A stretch of DNA of 64,000 nucleotides from an uncultured Alphaproteobacteria bacterium (GCA_944393175.1 CALXZH010000012.1:1-64000); one strand, 5' to 3'. Numbered from the stretch's first letter, positions 24,474-34,030 are shown. Numbers and translations: made by a program. Notes: generated by a model from the letters alone, not told the origin.

Positions 24474-26990
24474 ATGACAGAAGATAATGCAAAAAATAAA
24501 CTAACATTATCAGGAAAATCTACCCTTACATTGAAAAATTTGGGTGACAAAGCGCATAACCATGAAGGTAAAAAAGTAGTGCAGGTTGAAGTGCGTAAAA
24601 AACGGGTTATTACGCCTCAGACAACTGCTCAAACAGAAAATAGCGTTAAAATCGATGAAGCTACGGCTCAAAAATTGCGCTTGATTGCCGAGGCTAAAGA
24701 ACACGAAGCCAAACGCCGTCAGGAAGAGGAAGAAAAAGAAAAACAGCGCCAAATAGAACGCGAAGAAGCCGAAAAAGCTCGTCAGGCGCAAAAGGCCGAA
24801 GAAGAGGCTAAAAAAGAGGCTGAGGCTAAAGAAAAAGCCAAACAAGAGGCTCAAAAGAGTATTAAAAAAGAAGTAAAAGCTCCTACGCCGGCAGCTGTTG
24901 AACGTGAAGATAAGTCTGCTCGTCAAAAAGATAAAAAAAATAAAGATTATGACGATGATTATGATGATGATGACGATGAAGAAGTAAGTTCTAACCGAAA
25001 ATATCGTCGTTCTTCTGAACAAGAAAAAACACGTGAAGAAGTGTTTGAGCAAGAACGTAAAAAGGTTATGAAACGTAGCTTTGAGCCGCAACGCCGCAGC
25101 GGAAAAGTTAATTTGCATAATATTATGGGGGCAGATGACGACGACGATGATGATTATGGTTTCGGTGCACCGCGTCGTCGTTTTAAGAAAAAACAGCCCA
25201 AACCGGTGCAACCGGTACAGCCGCAAGAAAAAGTCGTTAAAGAAGTGGTTATTCCTGAAATTATTACCGTTCAGGAATTGGCAAATCGTATGGCGGAAAA
25301 AAGCGCCGATGTGATTAAAAAATTGATGTCTTTGGGGGTTATGGCAACCATTAACCAACCGATTGATGCCGATACGGCGCAGATTGTGGTTGAAGAATTG
25401 GGACATAAATTCAAACGTGTGGCCGACAGTGATGTTGAAGATGCCCTCAAAGGTCCGGAAGATACACCGGATCAGTTGTTGCCGAGAGCCCCAGTTGTGA
25501 CGGTTATGGGTCACGTTGACCATGGTAAAACCTCTTTGCTTGATGCTTTAAGAGAAACTAATGTGGCCGCTCGCGAGGCCGGCGGTATTACGCAACATAT
25601 CGGTGCTTATCAAATTGAAACACCAAAAGGCGATAAAATTACCTTTATTGATACGCCGGGACACGAGGCTTTCTCAGAAATGCGTGCCAGGGGTGCAAAG
25701 GTTACCGATATTGTGGTTTTGGTGGTGGCTGCCAATGATGGTATTATGCCGCAAACCATTGAGGCTATTCGCCATGCGCAAGCCGCGGAAGTGCCTATTG
25801 TTGTGGCTATTAACAAAATTGACTTGCCGGGGGCTGACCCGATGAAGGTTAAGACCGCTTTGTTGCAACACGGAATTGCCGTTGAAGAATTGGGCGGCGA
25901 TTGCTTGTGTGCCGAAGTTTCTGCCAAGAAGAGAATCAATATTGATAAATTGCTTGAGGCTATTTTGTTGCAAGCCGAAATTTTGGATTTGAAGGCTAAC
26001 CCGAACAGACCGGCCGTTGGTACGGTTATTGAGGCTAAAATGGAAAAAGGCCGCGGTTCGGTTGCCACAGTTTTGGTACAAAACGGAACACTTAAAGTCG
26101 GTGATATTTGCATTGCCGGTAAAGAGTGGGGTCACGTTCGCGCCATGTTTAATGAAATGGGGCAAAAAGTCCACGAAGCTGCTCCGGCTACTCCGGTTGA
26201 GGTTTTGGGTTTGCAAGGAACCCCTGCCGCAGGTGATGATTTTACCGTTGTGGCAGATGAAAACCAAGCCAGAGAAGTTACCAACTATCGTATTCGTAAA
26301 GAACGTGATGCGAAGTTGGTTAAGAGTGCTAAATCGGCAATGGAACAAATGCTGGATAAGATTAAATCCGGTGAGATGAAGCATTTGCCGGTTATTATCA
26401 AGGCCGATGTTCAGGGTTCGGTTGAGGCTATTGAAGGAACCTTGAATAAACTCTCTACCGATGAAGTCAGTGTTCAAATTTTGCACTCGGCGGTCGGTCC
26501 GATTTCAGAATCCGATGTGACCTTGGCCAAGGCTTCCAATGCATTTATTATCGGATTTAACGTTCGTGCTATTCCGCAGGCGCGTGATATGGCTCGCAGA
26601 GACGGAGTTGATATTCGTTATTACTCCATTATTTATGATGTGGCCGATGATGTTAAGAAAGGTTTGGAAGGTATGCTCTCTCCGGAATTGAAAGAAAAAA
26701 TTCTGGGCTATGCCGAAATCAGAAACGTCTTTAATATTACCGGTGTGGGTAAGGTTGCCGGTTGTATGGTTACCGAAGGTTTGGTTAAACGCGGTTCTAA
26801 GGTACGCTTGTTGCGTGATAACGTGGTTATTCATGACGGTAATTTGGGTCAACTCAAACGCTTTAAAGATGATGTGAAAGAAGTTAAAGAAGGCTATGAA
26901 TGCGGTATGAGTTTTGAAAACTATAACGATATTCAAGTCGGCGACTTTATTGAATGTTATGAAATTGAAGCGATTGCCGCTAAACTCTAA
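24474..26990 (+). CDS. infB: Translation initiation factor IF-2
   Basis: The 838-residue GTPase delivers initiator tRNA. It has an N-terminal IF2-associated segment, a long Lys/Glu/Ala coiled region (about 60-150) with a run of Asp and Tyr ([13 protein letters not shown]), an IF2_N domain, then the G domain with GHVDHGKT (about 346-353), DTPGHE and NKID, and the C-terminal domains. The promoterless junction with ylxR (28 bases) supports operon expression. The repetitive acidic tract is low complexity and may vary between strains. Confidence 0.97.
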   Translation: MTEDNAKNKLTLSGKSTLTLKNLGDKAHNHEGKKVVQVEVRKKRVITPQTTAQTENSVKIDEATAQKLRLIAEAKEHEAKRRQEEEEKEKQRQIEREEAEKARQAQKAEEEAKKEAEAKEKAKQEAQKSIKKEVKAPTPAAVEREDKSARQKDKKNKDYDDDYDDDDDEEVSSNRKYRRSSEQEKTREEVFEQERKKVMKRSFEPQRRSGKVNLHNIMGADDDDDDDYGFGAPRRRFKKKQPKPVQPVQPQEKVVKEVVIPEIITVQELANRMAEKSADVIKKLMSLGVMATINQPIDADTAQIVVEELGHKFKRVADSDVEDALKGPEDTPDQLLPRAPVVTVMGHVDHGKTSLLDALRETNVAAREAGGITQHIGAYQIETPKGDKITFIDTPGHEAFSEMRARGAKVTDIVVLVVAANDGIMPQTIEAIRHAQAAEVPIVVAINKIDLPGADPMKVKTALLQHGIAVEELGGDCLCAEVSAKKRINIDKLLEAILLQAEILDLKANPNRPAVGTVIEAKMEKGRGSVATVLVQNGTLKVGDICIAGKEWGHVRAMFNEMGQKVHEAAPATPVEVLGLQGTPAAGDDFTVVADENQAREVTNYRIRKERDAKLVKSAKSAMEQMLDKIKSGEMKHLPVIIKADVQGSVEAIEGTLNKLSTDEVSVQILHSAVGPISESDVTLAKASNAFIIGFNVRAIPQARDMARRDGVDIRYYSIIYDVADDVKKGLEGMLSPELKEKILGYAEIRNVFNITGVGKVAGCMVTEGLVKRGSKVRLLRDNVVIHDGNLGQLKRFKDDVKEVKEGYECGMSFENYNDIQVGDFIECYEIEAIAAKL

Positions 26991-27008
26991 TTGGTTGTGA
27001 GGTGTAAT

Positions 27009-27398
27009 ATGGCAATAAAAGAACAATCACAAAGGCAGCTACGCGTTGGGCAAGAGATTAAAAAAATCATTGCCGGTGAAATTCAACATGAAAATGTGAG
27101 AAATTTGGAAGGAATCGATACACTGGTTACTATTACCGATGTTCGAGTTTCTCCGGATTTGAAATATTGTAATGTTTATTTTATTACTTCTAACAATGAG
27201 TTAAATCAAGAAGTTATGGGTGGCTTGCAATTGGCCGGCGGACATTTTCGTAAGGTTATCGGTCAAAAGACGACTTTGCGTTATGTGCCCGAAATTAACT
27301 TTCGCTTAGATGATACTTTTGAAGCAGTTGATAAAATTGAAAAATTGCTGCATGACCCTAAGGTGCAAAGAGATTTGAAATCTAAGGATGAAGAATAA
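27009..27398 (+). CDS. rbfA: Ribosome-binding factor A
   Basis: The 129-residue KH-fold protein matures the 30S subunit. Signature parts are SQRQLRVGQEIKKIIAGEI, the DVRVSPDLKYCNVYF segment and the TTLRYVPEINFRLDD end. The start at 27009 has GAGGTG upstream; an earlier GTG in frame lies next to the infB stop and lacks such a site. It is the last gene of the rimP operon and is followed by the repeated terminator at 27410. Confidence 0.94.
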   Translation: MAIKEQSQRQLRVGQEIKKIIAGEIQHENVRNLEGIDTLVTITDVRVSPDLKYCNVYFITSNNELNQEVMGGLQLAGGHFRKVIGQKTTLRYVPEINFRLDDTFEAVDKIEKLLHDPKVQRDLKSKDEE

Positions 27399-27409
27399 AT
27401 TAAGCATTG

Positions 27410-27453
27410 TAAAAAACCGCTTGGAGATGAGCCAAGCGGTTTTTGATTATGCT
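27410..27453. repeat. 44-bp terminator-bearing repeat, copy 2
   Basis: This segment matches the minus strand of 10637-10680 at 41 of 44 positions. AAAAACCGCTTGG pairs with CCAAGCGGTTTTT around AGATGAG, giving a bidirectional terminator between rbfA and the convergent GATase gene. Identity extends beyond the hairpin into GATTATGCT. Confidence 0.85.
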
Positions 27454-27457
27454 AGAA

Positions 27458-28357
27458 TTAGCGGGAGAGAAGAGATTTTTTCTGAAGGCTTCTTTGCAGT
27501 TGATTTTGTTTGTATTGCATTGCTTTTTGGGCCAGCCAGTCATAAATTTTTTGCATCTGGGCATCCCCTTGTGCGGCAAAGTCTTCGGGATGCCACTGGA
27601 TACACAAAATGTTTTTTTCTTCATTGCCCCAAGCTTCCGGTGTGCCGTCAGCGGTGGAGGCGTAAATCTTTAAATCGGAAATCTTGTCGTTGGGCATCAT
27701 TGCTTCGCGGTGGCGCGAGTTGGTTTCGATATAGCCTGCGCCTAAAATGTTTGCCAATGGTGTGTCAGGATAAATAAAGACTTTGTGGGCTTGTAATGCT
27801 TTTGTTTCATGTTCCAGCGAAGTGTGAGTGGAGGTTTTGAGGTCATGGTACATTTTCATACCATGCATTCCACCCATCATCTGAGCGCCGGCACAGATGC
27901 CTAGAACGGGTATTCCCTTTTTTTCGGCTTCAATTATTGAAGAGATATAGGCATTGGCTCGGCTGTTGGTGGTGTGTTTAGTTTGTTGTGGGTCGGTATA
28001 AAATTCGTTAGGGGATTCAAAGGTGCCTCCCGGTAAAATCAGGCCGTCAATATCATCCATTTGTGCCAAATTTTCGTGATAGGTTAAAAACCTGAATTGT
28101 GCACCTGTTTGTGCGATTGCTTTGGCGTAAGGCATATCAATCGTATAAAAATCTTTTTTTTGGCTTAGGAGAAAACCAATAATCGGTTGCCCAGGTTTTG
28201 TTTGTTTTTTTGCTAATGAGCGGTAATCATCGGCGGATAGCCCAATAATCGGAGTTATGCCTTTAAGCGTTAATTCCGATATGGTGCGCATTTCTATCCC
28301 ATAAGCATTGTCGGCGGGCAAAAATTTTAAATTTATGTTTTTTTTCATTGTTTGCAT
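27458..28357 (-). CDS. Class I glutamine amidotransferase-like hydrolase (peptidase C26 / PuuD-like)
   Basis: The 299-residue protein has the GATase1 fold: LILPGGTFESP, nucleophile elbow GICAGAQ with the catalytic Cys, NSRHREA, and IQWHPED with the catalytic His and Glu. This fits gamma-glutamyl-GABA hydrolases (PuuD); the usual GICRG is GICAG. A role in polyamine or gamma-glutamyl breakdown is inferred. The start is uncertain (ATG at 28357 or 28348, neither with a clear ribosome binding site). It sits in opposite orientation between rbfA and truB, breaking a widely conserved operon. Confidence 0.85.
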   Translation of the reverse strand: MQTMKKNINLKFLPADNAYGIEMRTISELTLKGITPIIGLSADDYRSLAKKQTKPGQPIIGFLLSQKKDFYTIDMPYAKAIAQTGAQFRFLTYHENLAQMDDIDGLILPGGTFESPNEFYTDPQQTKHTTNSRANAYISSIIEAEKKGIPVLGICAGAQMMGGMHGMKMYHDLKTSTHTSLEHETKALQAHKVFIYPDTPLANILGAGYIETNSRHREAMMPNDKISDLKIYASTADGTPEAWGNEEKNILCIQWHPEDFAAQGDAQMQKIYDWLAQKAMQYKQNQLQRSLQKKSLLSR

Positions 28358-28488
28358 GGTGCTAAATAAAAACTTTTTTGAGGATAACAAGTGCTTAATT
28401 TGCGGTCAAGACGTTTGTTAAAAAATGTTGATTTTAGAGGAGGTTTGTGTATATTGGGCTTAATTTATTTATTATAAATTTTATAATT

Positions 28489-28857
28489 ATGAAACCAGAG
28501 ATTAAAAAAGATTATGAATTAAGAAAAGTCGGTAACAAAATTGTTTTGCTGCAGATGAAAGTTCCTGACTATGAGATGAAAACAATCCTCGTGGCTGATG
28601 AAATTTTGGACGTTAGCGATAATGTTTTTGCCTTGAAGTATAATGAAAAATTTTTCTGCTTGTGTCGGGAAGATAAAAAAGGCCATCTTTTGCATACGGT
28701 ATCTATTGTTGAGAAGTATGAAATTTGGGGCGCACAAATTGTCTATTCACAAAACGGAACGTGGCATTTGTGGCAAGAGAATTTTCAGATTAAAATTCTG
28801 GGGCGAACTCTTGATGTGGATAGTTTACGTTTTGTAAATAAAAGTGCTTCTTTTTGA
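28489..28857 (+). CDS. Orphan protein of unknown function
   Basis: The 122-residue product begins MKPEIKKDYELRKVGNKIVL and is rich in beta-prone segments (IVLLQMKVPDYEMKTILVAD, FALKYNEKFFCLCRED). No signal peptide, membrane helix or known motif was found. The ATG at 28489 has no Shine-Dalgarno; a GTG at 28447 with GGAGG directly upstream is an alternative giving 14 more, hydrophobic residues. Its stop codon lies in the loop of its own terminator. Confidence 0.6.
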   Translation: MKPEIKKDYELRKVGNKIVLLQMKVPDYEMKTILVADEILDVSDNVFALKYNEKFFCLCREDKKGHLLHTVSIVEKYEIWGAQIVYSQNGTWHLWQENFQIKILGRTLDVDSLRFVNKSASF

Positions 28858-28872
28858 AAGAAGCACTTTTTT
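28842..28872 (+). terminator. Terminator overlapping the end of the orphan gene
   Basis: AAGTGCTTCTTT pairs with AAAGAAGCACTT, followed by T residues. The TGA stop of the preceding gene falls in the loop, so coding and termination signals overlap. Confidence 0.85.
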
Positions 28873-28922
28873 GTTGCCAGCCGAAAACTTATCCTTTAAA
28901 CAATGATTGAGGATGATAGAGT

Positions 28923-29831
28923 ATGAAACATAAAAAAGGCGAAAATATAAACGGTTGGCTGATTGTTGATAAACCTCGAGATATTGGCTCAACTCAAGTG
29001 GTGAATTTGACAAGAAAGTGGCTTAATGCCAAAAAGAACGGGCATGCCGGCACGCTTGACCCCTTTGCTACCGGTGTATTGCCGATTGCTTTCGGTGAGG
29101 CGACAAAGCTTTTGCCTTATGTTACGGATGGCAAAAAAGAATATGAATTTATCATCCAATGGGGTAAGGCGACCAATACCGATGATTCTGAAGGGGAGAT
29201 TATCGGAGAATCGCAAAAAATTCCTACAAAAGAAGAAATTTTAAGCGTCTTGCCGCAATTTATCGGTAAAATAAAACAGGTGCCACCGGCCTATTCTGCC
29301 ATTAAAATCAACGGGGAACGAGCCTATAATTTAGCCAGAAAAGGTGAAGATGTTGCTATACCGGAGCGAGAAGTTGAAATTTATGCTTTGGAACTTTTAG
29401 AAGAATTAGAGAATCACCAAGCGCGTTTTCGTGTAGAATGCTCAAAAGGGACTTATGTGCGTACACTCGGACGTGATTTAGCTCAAAAATTAGGAACTCT
29501 CGGCTATTTGCAGGAGTTGAGACGTACAAAATGCGGAAATTTCGGGCTTGAGTCGAAAATTTTACTGGAAAATATAAAAAATTTGGTGCATAGTATCCCC
29601 CTAAAAGAATTTTTGCTTCCGTTAGAAACATCTCTGCGCGACATCGCGGTGATTGCTGTTTCGGAAGTTGATGCTAACAAGCTTAAACTCGGACAAGGTG
29701 TGTCGCCAAAGGCTTATCAAGTGCAAAACTTGATTGGGAAAGAAGCAGCAGCTTATTTTGAGGATAGTTTGATTGCAATTGTGCGAATCGAGGAAAAAAG
29801 AATTTCTCCGGTTCGAGTGTTTAATCTTTAA
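28923..29831 (+). CDS. truB: tRNA pseudouridine-55 synthase TruB
   Basis: The 302-residue enzyme makes pseudouridine 55 in the T-loop of tRNAs. NGWLIVDKP at the N-terminus, the catalytic Asp in [14 protein letters not shown], and the [15 protein letters not shown] and [13 protein letters not shown] segments are all present. TTGAGGAT precedes the ATG. It heads the truB-rpsO-pnp half of the translation cluster. No anomalies were seen. Confidence 0.96.
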   Translation: MKHKKGENINGWLIVDKPRDIGSTQVVNLTRKWLNAKKNGHAGTLDPFATGVLPIAFGEATKLLPYVTDGKKEYEFIIQWGKATNTDDSEGEIIGESQKIPTKEEILSVLPQFIGKIKQVPPAYSAIKINGERAYNLARKGEDVAIPEREVEIYALELLEELENHQARFRVECSKGTYVRTLGRDLAQKLGTLGYLQELRRTKCGNFGLESKILLENIKNLVHSIPLKEFLLPLETSLRDIAVIAVSEVDANKLKLGQGVSPKAYQVQNLIGKEAAAYFEDSLIAIVRIEEKRISPVRVFNL

Positions 29832-29851
29832 TATGTATAAAGGATAAATTG

Positions 29852-30121
29852 ATGTCGATTACTAATGAAAAAAAACAAGAATTAATTAAAGAATTTGGTT
29901 TAACCCCAGGTGATACCGGTTCTCCGGAAGTTCAAATCGCTATTTGGACATACAGAATCAATGCTTTGATTGAGCACTTCAATACTCATCAAAAAGATTT
30001 ACACTCTCGCTTGGGCTTGATGAAGATGGTTAGCCGTCGTCGTCACTTGTTGGATCACCTGAAATCTAAGAGCGAAAGCAGATATCAGGATTTGATTAAA
30101 AGATTAGACCTCCGTAAGTAG
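29852..30121 (+). CDS. rpsO: 30S ribosomal protein S15
   Basis: The 89-residue protein has the S15 pattern: [39 protein letters not shown] and LLDHLK. It binds 16S rRNA and nucleates platform assembly. AAGGAT precedes the ATG at 29852; a TTG just before is discounted. It sits 20 bases after truB and upstream of pnp, the usual order. Confidence 0.97.
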   Translation: MSITNEKKQELIKEFGLTPGDTGSPEVQIAIWTYRINALIEHFNTHQKDLHSRLGLMKMVSRRRHLLDHLKSKSESRYQDLIKRLDLRK

Positions 30122-30134
30122 GATTTTGTTGGAT

Positions 30135-30238
30135 GAGGCAATTAGAGAGTTTTTATCAGAGCTCAAAATTGTGTGCATTAATGTACAAGGCAATTTGTTT
30201 GAATGATAAAAATTGCTCTGTTTGCCTCGCCAAAATAA
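30135..30238 (+). promoter_or_regulatory. Long RNase III-type stem in the rpsO-pnp intergenic region
   Basis: GAGGCAA (30135-30141) pairs with TTGCCTC (30232-30238), AGAG with CTCT, and TTTTTATCA (30150-30158) with TGATAAAAA (30214-30222). The interior forms a further hairpin, TGTGC-ATTAAT-GTACA. The result is about 20 bp of stem with small internal loops. In E. coli the pnp leader forms a comparable stem cut by RNase III for PNPase autoregulation, so the same role is likely. Confidence 0.6.
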
Positions 30239-30310
30239 ATTCCGGCGTTTGGAGAAGTCAGCCTAATAAAGTAACCTTTGGGTTTGTTGTAGGTTGAGAA
30301 AAGTTTTTTG

Positions 30311-30342
30311 AATGCGGGGCAGTTTGTTCCGCATTCGTTTTA
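30311..30342 (+). terminator. Terminator or attenuator between rpsO and pnp
   Basis: GAATGCGG pairs with CCGCATTC around an 11-base loop, followed by GTTTTAAAT. It lies 86 bases before the pnp start. The rest of the 306-base gap holds the long stem at 30135 and a small AACC-TTTG-GGTT hairpin; no gene was seen. Confidence 0.6.
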
Positions 30343-30427
30343 AATCCTGCTCTCGGGTGGGTGGTCAGTTCGGGAAGGCTCGGATTGATTGATGTTTGTA
30401 AGAGAATATGAAAGAAAGGAAAGTTAT

Positions 30428-32548
30428 ATGATCAATTTTAATGTGGTTCGCAAAGAAATGGAATGGGGCGGACGCAAGTTGGTATTGGAAACGGGTAAGC
30501 TGGCTCGTCAGGCGCAAGGAGCTGTCGTTGTTACCTATGGTGAAACCGAAGTTATTGCAACTGTTTGCGCAGCTAAAGAGGTAAAGGCTGATCAGGATTT
30601 CTTTCCTTTGACAGTTAATTATCAAGAAAAATACTATGCAACCGGTAAAGTTCCCGGCGGTTTTATGAAACGTGAAGGCAAACCTAGCGAACGTGAAGTT
30701 TTGCTCTCTCGCTTGATTGATAGACCTATTCGTCCGCTGTTTCCGGATGCTTTCAAAAACGAAGTTCAAGTTATTTGTACCGTATTGTCTCATGACCAAG
30801 TAACCGATTCCGATATTCCGGCCATGATTGCCGCTTCGGCTGCTTTGAGTATTTCCGGTATTCCGTTCTTGGGGCCTATTGCTTCGGCTAAAATCGGTTA
30901 CAAAGACGGTCAATATATTTTGAACCCAACGATTGCTCAACTTAAAGAATCGGATTTGGAATTGGTTGTTGCCGGTACCAAAGAAGGTGTTTTGATGGTT
31001 GAATCCGAAGCTCAAGAATTGTCTGAAGAAACAATGCTTGGTGCCGTTATGTTTGGTTTTGAAAACTTCCAACCGGTTATTAATCTCATTGAAGAATTAA
31101 AAGCCGAAGCAGGAAAAGAACCTTGGGAAACTCCGGTATTTCCACCAGAATTTGATGAACTCTACAAAAAATTGGCTGATGGTTTTAGTGCTGATTTTGA
31201 AGAGGCATTTAGGGAAACCGATAAGTTAAAACGTGGCGAACTTATTGCTCAAGCTTCTGAAAAATTCAAGGCTACTTTGGATCCTGAAAACGAATTTGAA
31301 CAACGTTATGCTCAAGATGCTATTGAAAAATTGATGCACCACGTTATGAGAGAAAAAGTTTTGACAACCGGTCATCGTATTGATGGGCGTGATACCAAAA
31401 CCGTTCGCCCAATCCAATGCGAAGTTGATGTTTTGCCGATGGCTCACGGTTCTGCAATCTTTACACGCGGCGAGACTCAGGCTTTGGTGGTTACAACCTT
31501 GGGAACCGGTGAAGATGCTCAAGTCGTTGACGGCTTGATGGATGAGTATAAAGAAGACTTTATGCTTAACTACAACTTCCCGCCGTTCTCAGTTGGTGAA
31601 TGCGGTAGAATCGGTAGCCCGGGACGTCGCGAAATTGGTCATGGTAAATTGGCTTGGCGTGCAATTCATCCGATGTTGCCGAAAAATAAAGACAGCTTCC
31701 CTTATACCATTCGCGTGGTTTCTGAAATTATGGAATCTAACGGTTCTTCATCTATGGCGACCGTTTGCGGTTCTACCATGTCTTTGATGGCTGCCGGTGT
31801 GCCGATGACAAAACCTGTAGCCGGTATTGCTATGGGCTTGATTAAAGAAGATGATGGTCGTGTGGCTATTTTGACCGATATTTTAGGTGATGAAGACCAC
31901 TTGGGTGATATGGACTTTAAGGTTGCCGGTACAAAAGACGGTGTGACCGCTTTGCAAATGGATATTAAAATCACCTCCATTACCAAAGAAATTATGGAAA
32001 AAGCTTTGGCTCAAGCTCATGAAGGGCGTATCCATATCTTGGGCGAAATGGCTAAAGCTATTTCTGCTCCTCGTCCACATGTTTCTGACAAAGCACCGCG
32101 TATTATCGCCATTAAGATTCCGGTCGATAAAATCCGTGAAGTTATCGGTTCCGGTGGTAAGGTTATTCGTGAAATTACCGAAAAAACTAACTCTAAAATC
32201 GATATTTCCGATGATGGTGTTATTCGTATCGCTACTATGAAAAAAGAAGATGGTGATGCCGCTCTTGACTGGATTATGGGAATCGTTGCCGAACCTGAAG
32301 AAGGCAAAATCTATAAAGGTGTTATTACCAAGATTATGGATTTCGGTGCTTTCGTTCGTTTCCTTGGAACGACCGAAGGTTTGGTTCATATCTCTGAAGT
32401 CAAAAATGAGAGAATCGCCTCTGTTTCTGACTTCTATAAAGAGGGTGATACCATTTGGGTTAAATGCATCGGTCAAGATAATCGCGGTAAGATTAAACTC
32501 TCAGCTAAAAGAGTTAATCAAGAAACTGGTGAGGACTTGGAAAAATAA
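30428..32548 (+). CDS. pnp: Polyribonucleotide nucleotidyltransferase (PNPase)
   Basis: The 706-residue phosphorolytic exoribonuclease has two RNase PH domains ([17 protein letters not shown] in the first; [19 protein letters not shown] in the second), a KH domain ([15 protein letters not shown], about residues 560-620) and a C-terminal S1 domain ([19 protein letters not shown]). The ATG at 30428 follows AAAGGAAAG; an upstream ATG gives an atypical N-terminus. The leader structure suggests autoregulation. Confidence 0.97.
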   Translation: MINFNVVRKEMEWGGRKLVLETGKLARQAQGAVVVTYGETEVIATVCAAKEVKADQDFFPLTVNYQEKYYATGKVPGGFMKREGKPSEREVLLSRLIDRPIRPLFPDAFKNEVQVICTVLSHDQVTDSDIPAMIAASAALSISGIPFLGPIASAKIGYKDGQYILNPTIAQLKESDLELVVAGTKEGVLMVESEAQELSEETMLGAVMFGFENFQPVINLIEELKAEAGKEPWETPVFPPEFDELYKKLADGFSADFEEAFRETDKLKRGELIAQASEKFKATLDPENEFEQRYAQDAIEKLMHHVMREKVLTTGHRIDGRDTKTVRPIQCEVDVLPMAHGSAIFTRGETQALVVTTLGTGEDAQVVDGLMDEYKEDFMLNYNFPPFSVGECGRIGSPGRREIGHGKLAWRAIHPMLPKNKDSFPYTIRVVSEIMESNGSSSMATVCGSTMSLMAAGVPMTKPVAGIAMGLIKEDDGRVAILTDILGDEDHLGDMDFKVAGTKDGVTALQMDIKITSITKEIMEKALAQAHEGRIHILGEMAKAISAPRPHVSDKAPRIIAIKIPVDKIREVIGSGGKVIREITEKTNSKIDISDDGVIRIATMKKEDGDAALDWIMGIVAEPEEGKIYKGVITKIMDFGAFVRFLGTTEGLVHISEVKNERIASVSDFYKEGDTIWVKCIGQDNRGKIKLSAKRVNQETGEDLEK

Positions 32549-32566
32549 TTTAGTCTTACTTTTAAC

Positions 32567-32598
32567 AAAAAGGGGTGGCTGGGCTACCCCTTTTTTGT
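32567..32598 (+). terminator. Intrinsic terminator after pnp
   Basis: AAAAAGGGGT pairs with ACCCCTTTTTT around a GC-containing loop. It ends the truB-rpsO-pnp unit. Confidence 0.85.
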
Positions 32599-32631
32599 TT
32601 GCTTGTGTTGCTTAGAGATAAATTTTTTTAT

Positions 32632-32664
32632 TTGACAACAAGACTGTTTTGTCTATAATGACAA
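32632..32664 (+). promoter_or_regulatory. Consensus promoter with a palindrome over the -10
   Basis: TTGACA (32632-32637) and TATAAT (32654-32659) are both perfect consensus, spacing 16. TTGTC and GACAA flank the -10 as a palindrome (32649-32664), a possible operator for a repressor. Confidence 0.8.
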
Positions 32665-32703
32665 AAAAATAAGTTATTTTAGAAATTATTAAAAAAATAA
32701 GAT

Positions 32704-33243
32704 ATGAAAGAAGTAATAATTTTGCTGTATGTCGTCTTATCGATTTGTTTGGTTAATTTTGCAAATCGATTATGGCTTGCGAAGGCTCTTCCCAGATTAC
32801 AAGACATTCAAGTTCAAATAGTTTTGCTTGTATTTTGGGCAATGTTCTCCGGTTTTAGAGCTAATCTTATGATTGGCTGGGTTTGTTTTGTTGCCGCCTT
32901 TGGTTACAAATTTTGGATTGATTTTCGTTTGTGGCACAGAGCTAAGACAGGTGCGATGTATCCTTGCTTGGTTGCTGAAACAAAGGAGAAATTAAAAGGC
33001 AAATTGATAACCACTTTAAGTGTTATTCCGGTGGAGATTGTTCAGACTTTGAATGATGAAAAACCGGAAGCAAATGAGACTTATTGGTGTCGGGTACTTA
33101 AAGCATCGCTTTGGTCGGCAAGGGTGGAAGTTGAACTCTTGGATAAAATGAACTGGGGTGAAAGTGTTCAATATTTTGCTTCCCATAAAGAAAAAAGCAA
33201 AAAATTTAATTTAGCAAATTTTATTAACCTTTTTAAAAAATAA
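32704..33243 (+). CDS. Membrane protein of unknown function
   Basis: The 179-residue product has two to three N-terminal hydrophobic segments (about residues 3-21, 37-52 and 56-70) and a soluble C-terminal half with LITTLSVIPVEIVQTLND and YWCRVLKASLWSARVEVELL. No family was recognised. It starts without a Shine-Dalgarno but is preceded by a consensus promoter, so it should be well transcribed. It is followed after four bases by another small membrane protein gene and probably forms a pair with it. Confidence 0.65.
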   Translation: MKEVIILLYVVLSICLVNFANRLWLAKALPRLQDIQVQIVLLVFWAMFSGFRANLMIGWVCFVAAFGYKFWIDFRLWHRAKTGAMYPCLVAETKEKLKGKLITTLSVIPVEIVQTLNDEKPEANETYWCRVLKASLWSARVEVELLDKMNWGESVQYFASHKEKSKKFNLANFINLFKK

Positions 33244-33247
33244 AAAT

Positions 33248-33547
33248 ATGCAAGACTTAATTATTTTGGTAGGAATGCTGGTGTTGTTGCTGGCATTGGT
33301 GTATTGGAAAAATGTTGCCAATACAAAACAAGAGAAAAAAGAGGCAAAGCTTCAGCCGATAGAGGTGGATGCAAAGTTGGAATATTTTTCTGATGGATGG
33401 AGAGCTACTTTTTTCAAAGATGGTGTTCTTTGCTACGGGGTATTTATTAACCTTAGCGAGGGACAGGGAAGAAAAGATGCTGTTTTGCCGGCAATTATTG
33501 AAAAAGAGCCAACGGCCGATAATGAGCTTTATTTGCTGAGAGCTTAA
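33248..33547 (+). CDS. Small single-helix membrane protein of unknown function
   Basis: The 99-residue product has one N-terminal membrane helix (LIILVGMLVLLLALVYW) followed by a charged linker and a short beta-rich domain (LEYFSDGWRATFFKDGVLCY). No family was recognised. It lies four bases after the preceding membrane gene, also without a Shine-Dalgarno, and the pair ends at the hairpin at 33559. It could be an accessory subunit of its neighbour, which is inference only. Confidence 0.6.
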   Translation: MQDLIILVGMLVLLLALVYWKNVANTKQEKKEAKLQPIEVDAKLEYFSDGWRATFFKDGVLCYGVFINLSEGQGRKDAVLPAIIEKEPTADNELYLLRA

Positions 33548-33558
33548 AAAACTTTAAC

Positions 33559-33590
33559 AAAGAGGAGATGTTTTCATCTCCTCTTTGGTT
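33559..33590 (+). terminator. Intrinsic terminator (poor T tail)
   Basis: AAAGAGGAGATG pairs perfectly with CATCTCCTCTTT around TTTT. The tail GGTTGTTT is weak. Confidence 0.65.
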
Positions 33591-33603
33591 GTTTAAAAAG
33601 CTC

Positions 33604-33632
33604 TTGAAATATTGAAAATAAAGGTGTAAAAG
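33604..33632 (+). promoter_or_regulatory. Promoter of rplY
   Basis: TTGAAA (33604-33609) and TAAAAG (33627-33632) are 17 bases apart. Transcription would start just before the leader hairpin. Confidence 0.55.
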
Positions 33633-33639
33633 AGTCCTA

Positions 33640-33681
33640 CTCGTCGGACACCCCTGGAGGTCCGCGAGAGTTTAATTTTTT
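33640..33681 (+). promoter_or_regulatory. GC-rich leader hairpin of rplY, attenuator-like
   Basis: CTCG-T-CGGAC pairs with GTCCGCGAG around about ten bases, followed closely by AGTTTAATTTTTTT. It is in the leader, 17 bases before the ribosome binding site. It may be a terminator used for autoregulation; L25 binds 5S rRNA, but similarity to the 5S site was not established. Confidence 0.45.
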
Positions 33682-33697
33682 TATAAGGAATATAAAG

Positions 33698-33988
33698 ATG
33701 GCAGATATTACTTTTGACGCTCAATTGCGTGAAAAAGCAGGTAAGGGGGCAGCTCGTGCATGTCGTCGTGAAGGTCGCGTTCCTGCGGTTATTTACGGTG
33801 GTAACAAAGAAGCCCTGTTGATTAGCTTGGATCCGGTTCAACTGGAAAAAGCTTTGGATATGGTCGGTTTCTATGATGCCGATATTGAAATCAATGTTGA
33901 TGGCAAAAAACACAAAGTCGTTTGCCAGGATGTTCAATTCCATCCGGTTAGCGATAAGCCGTTACACGTCGATTTTCTTAGAAAATAA
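33698..33988 (+). CDS. rplY: 50S ribosomal protein L25, short form
   Basis: The 96-residue protein has the 5S rRNA-binding L25 domain: KGAARACRREGRVPAVIYGG, and QDVQFHPVSDKPLHVDFLRK at the end. Alphaproteobacterial L25 proteins usually carry a second CTC-type domain of about 100 residues after VDFLR; this one stops there, like the E. coli protein. TAAGGAAT precedes the ATG. It has its own promoter, leader hairpin and terminator. Confidence 0.93.
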   Translation: MADITFDAQLREKAGKGAARACRREGRVPAVIYGGNKEALLISLDPVQLEKALDMVGFYDADIEINVDGKKHKVVCQDVQFHPVSDKPLHVDFLRK

Positions 33989-33995
33989 GATTGTA

Positions 33996-34030
33996 AAAGG
34001 CCTGTTATTGCAGGCCTTTATCAATTTTAT
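33996..34030 (+). terminator. Intrinsic terminator after rplY
   Basis: AAAGGCCTG pairs with CAGGCCTTT around TTATTG, followed by ATCAATTTTATT. Confidence 0.75.

Noticed and set aside
24510-25523. Long minus-strand open frame of about 337 codons inside infB
   Set aside because: It is antisense to the Lys/Glu/Asp-rich part of infB and translates to low-complexity Phe/Ile-rich sequence; no ribosome binding site or family.
27388-27777. Plus-strand frame of 129 codons starting within the repeat after rbfA
   Set aside because: It runs through the terminator repeat and is antisense to the GATase gene, whose catalytic motifs are clear.
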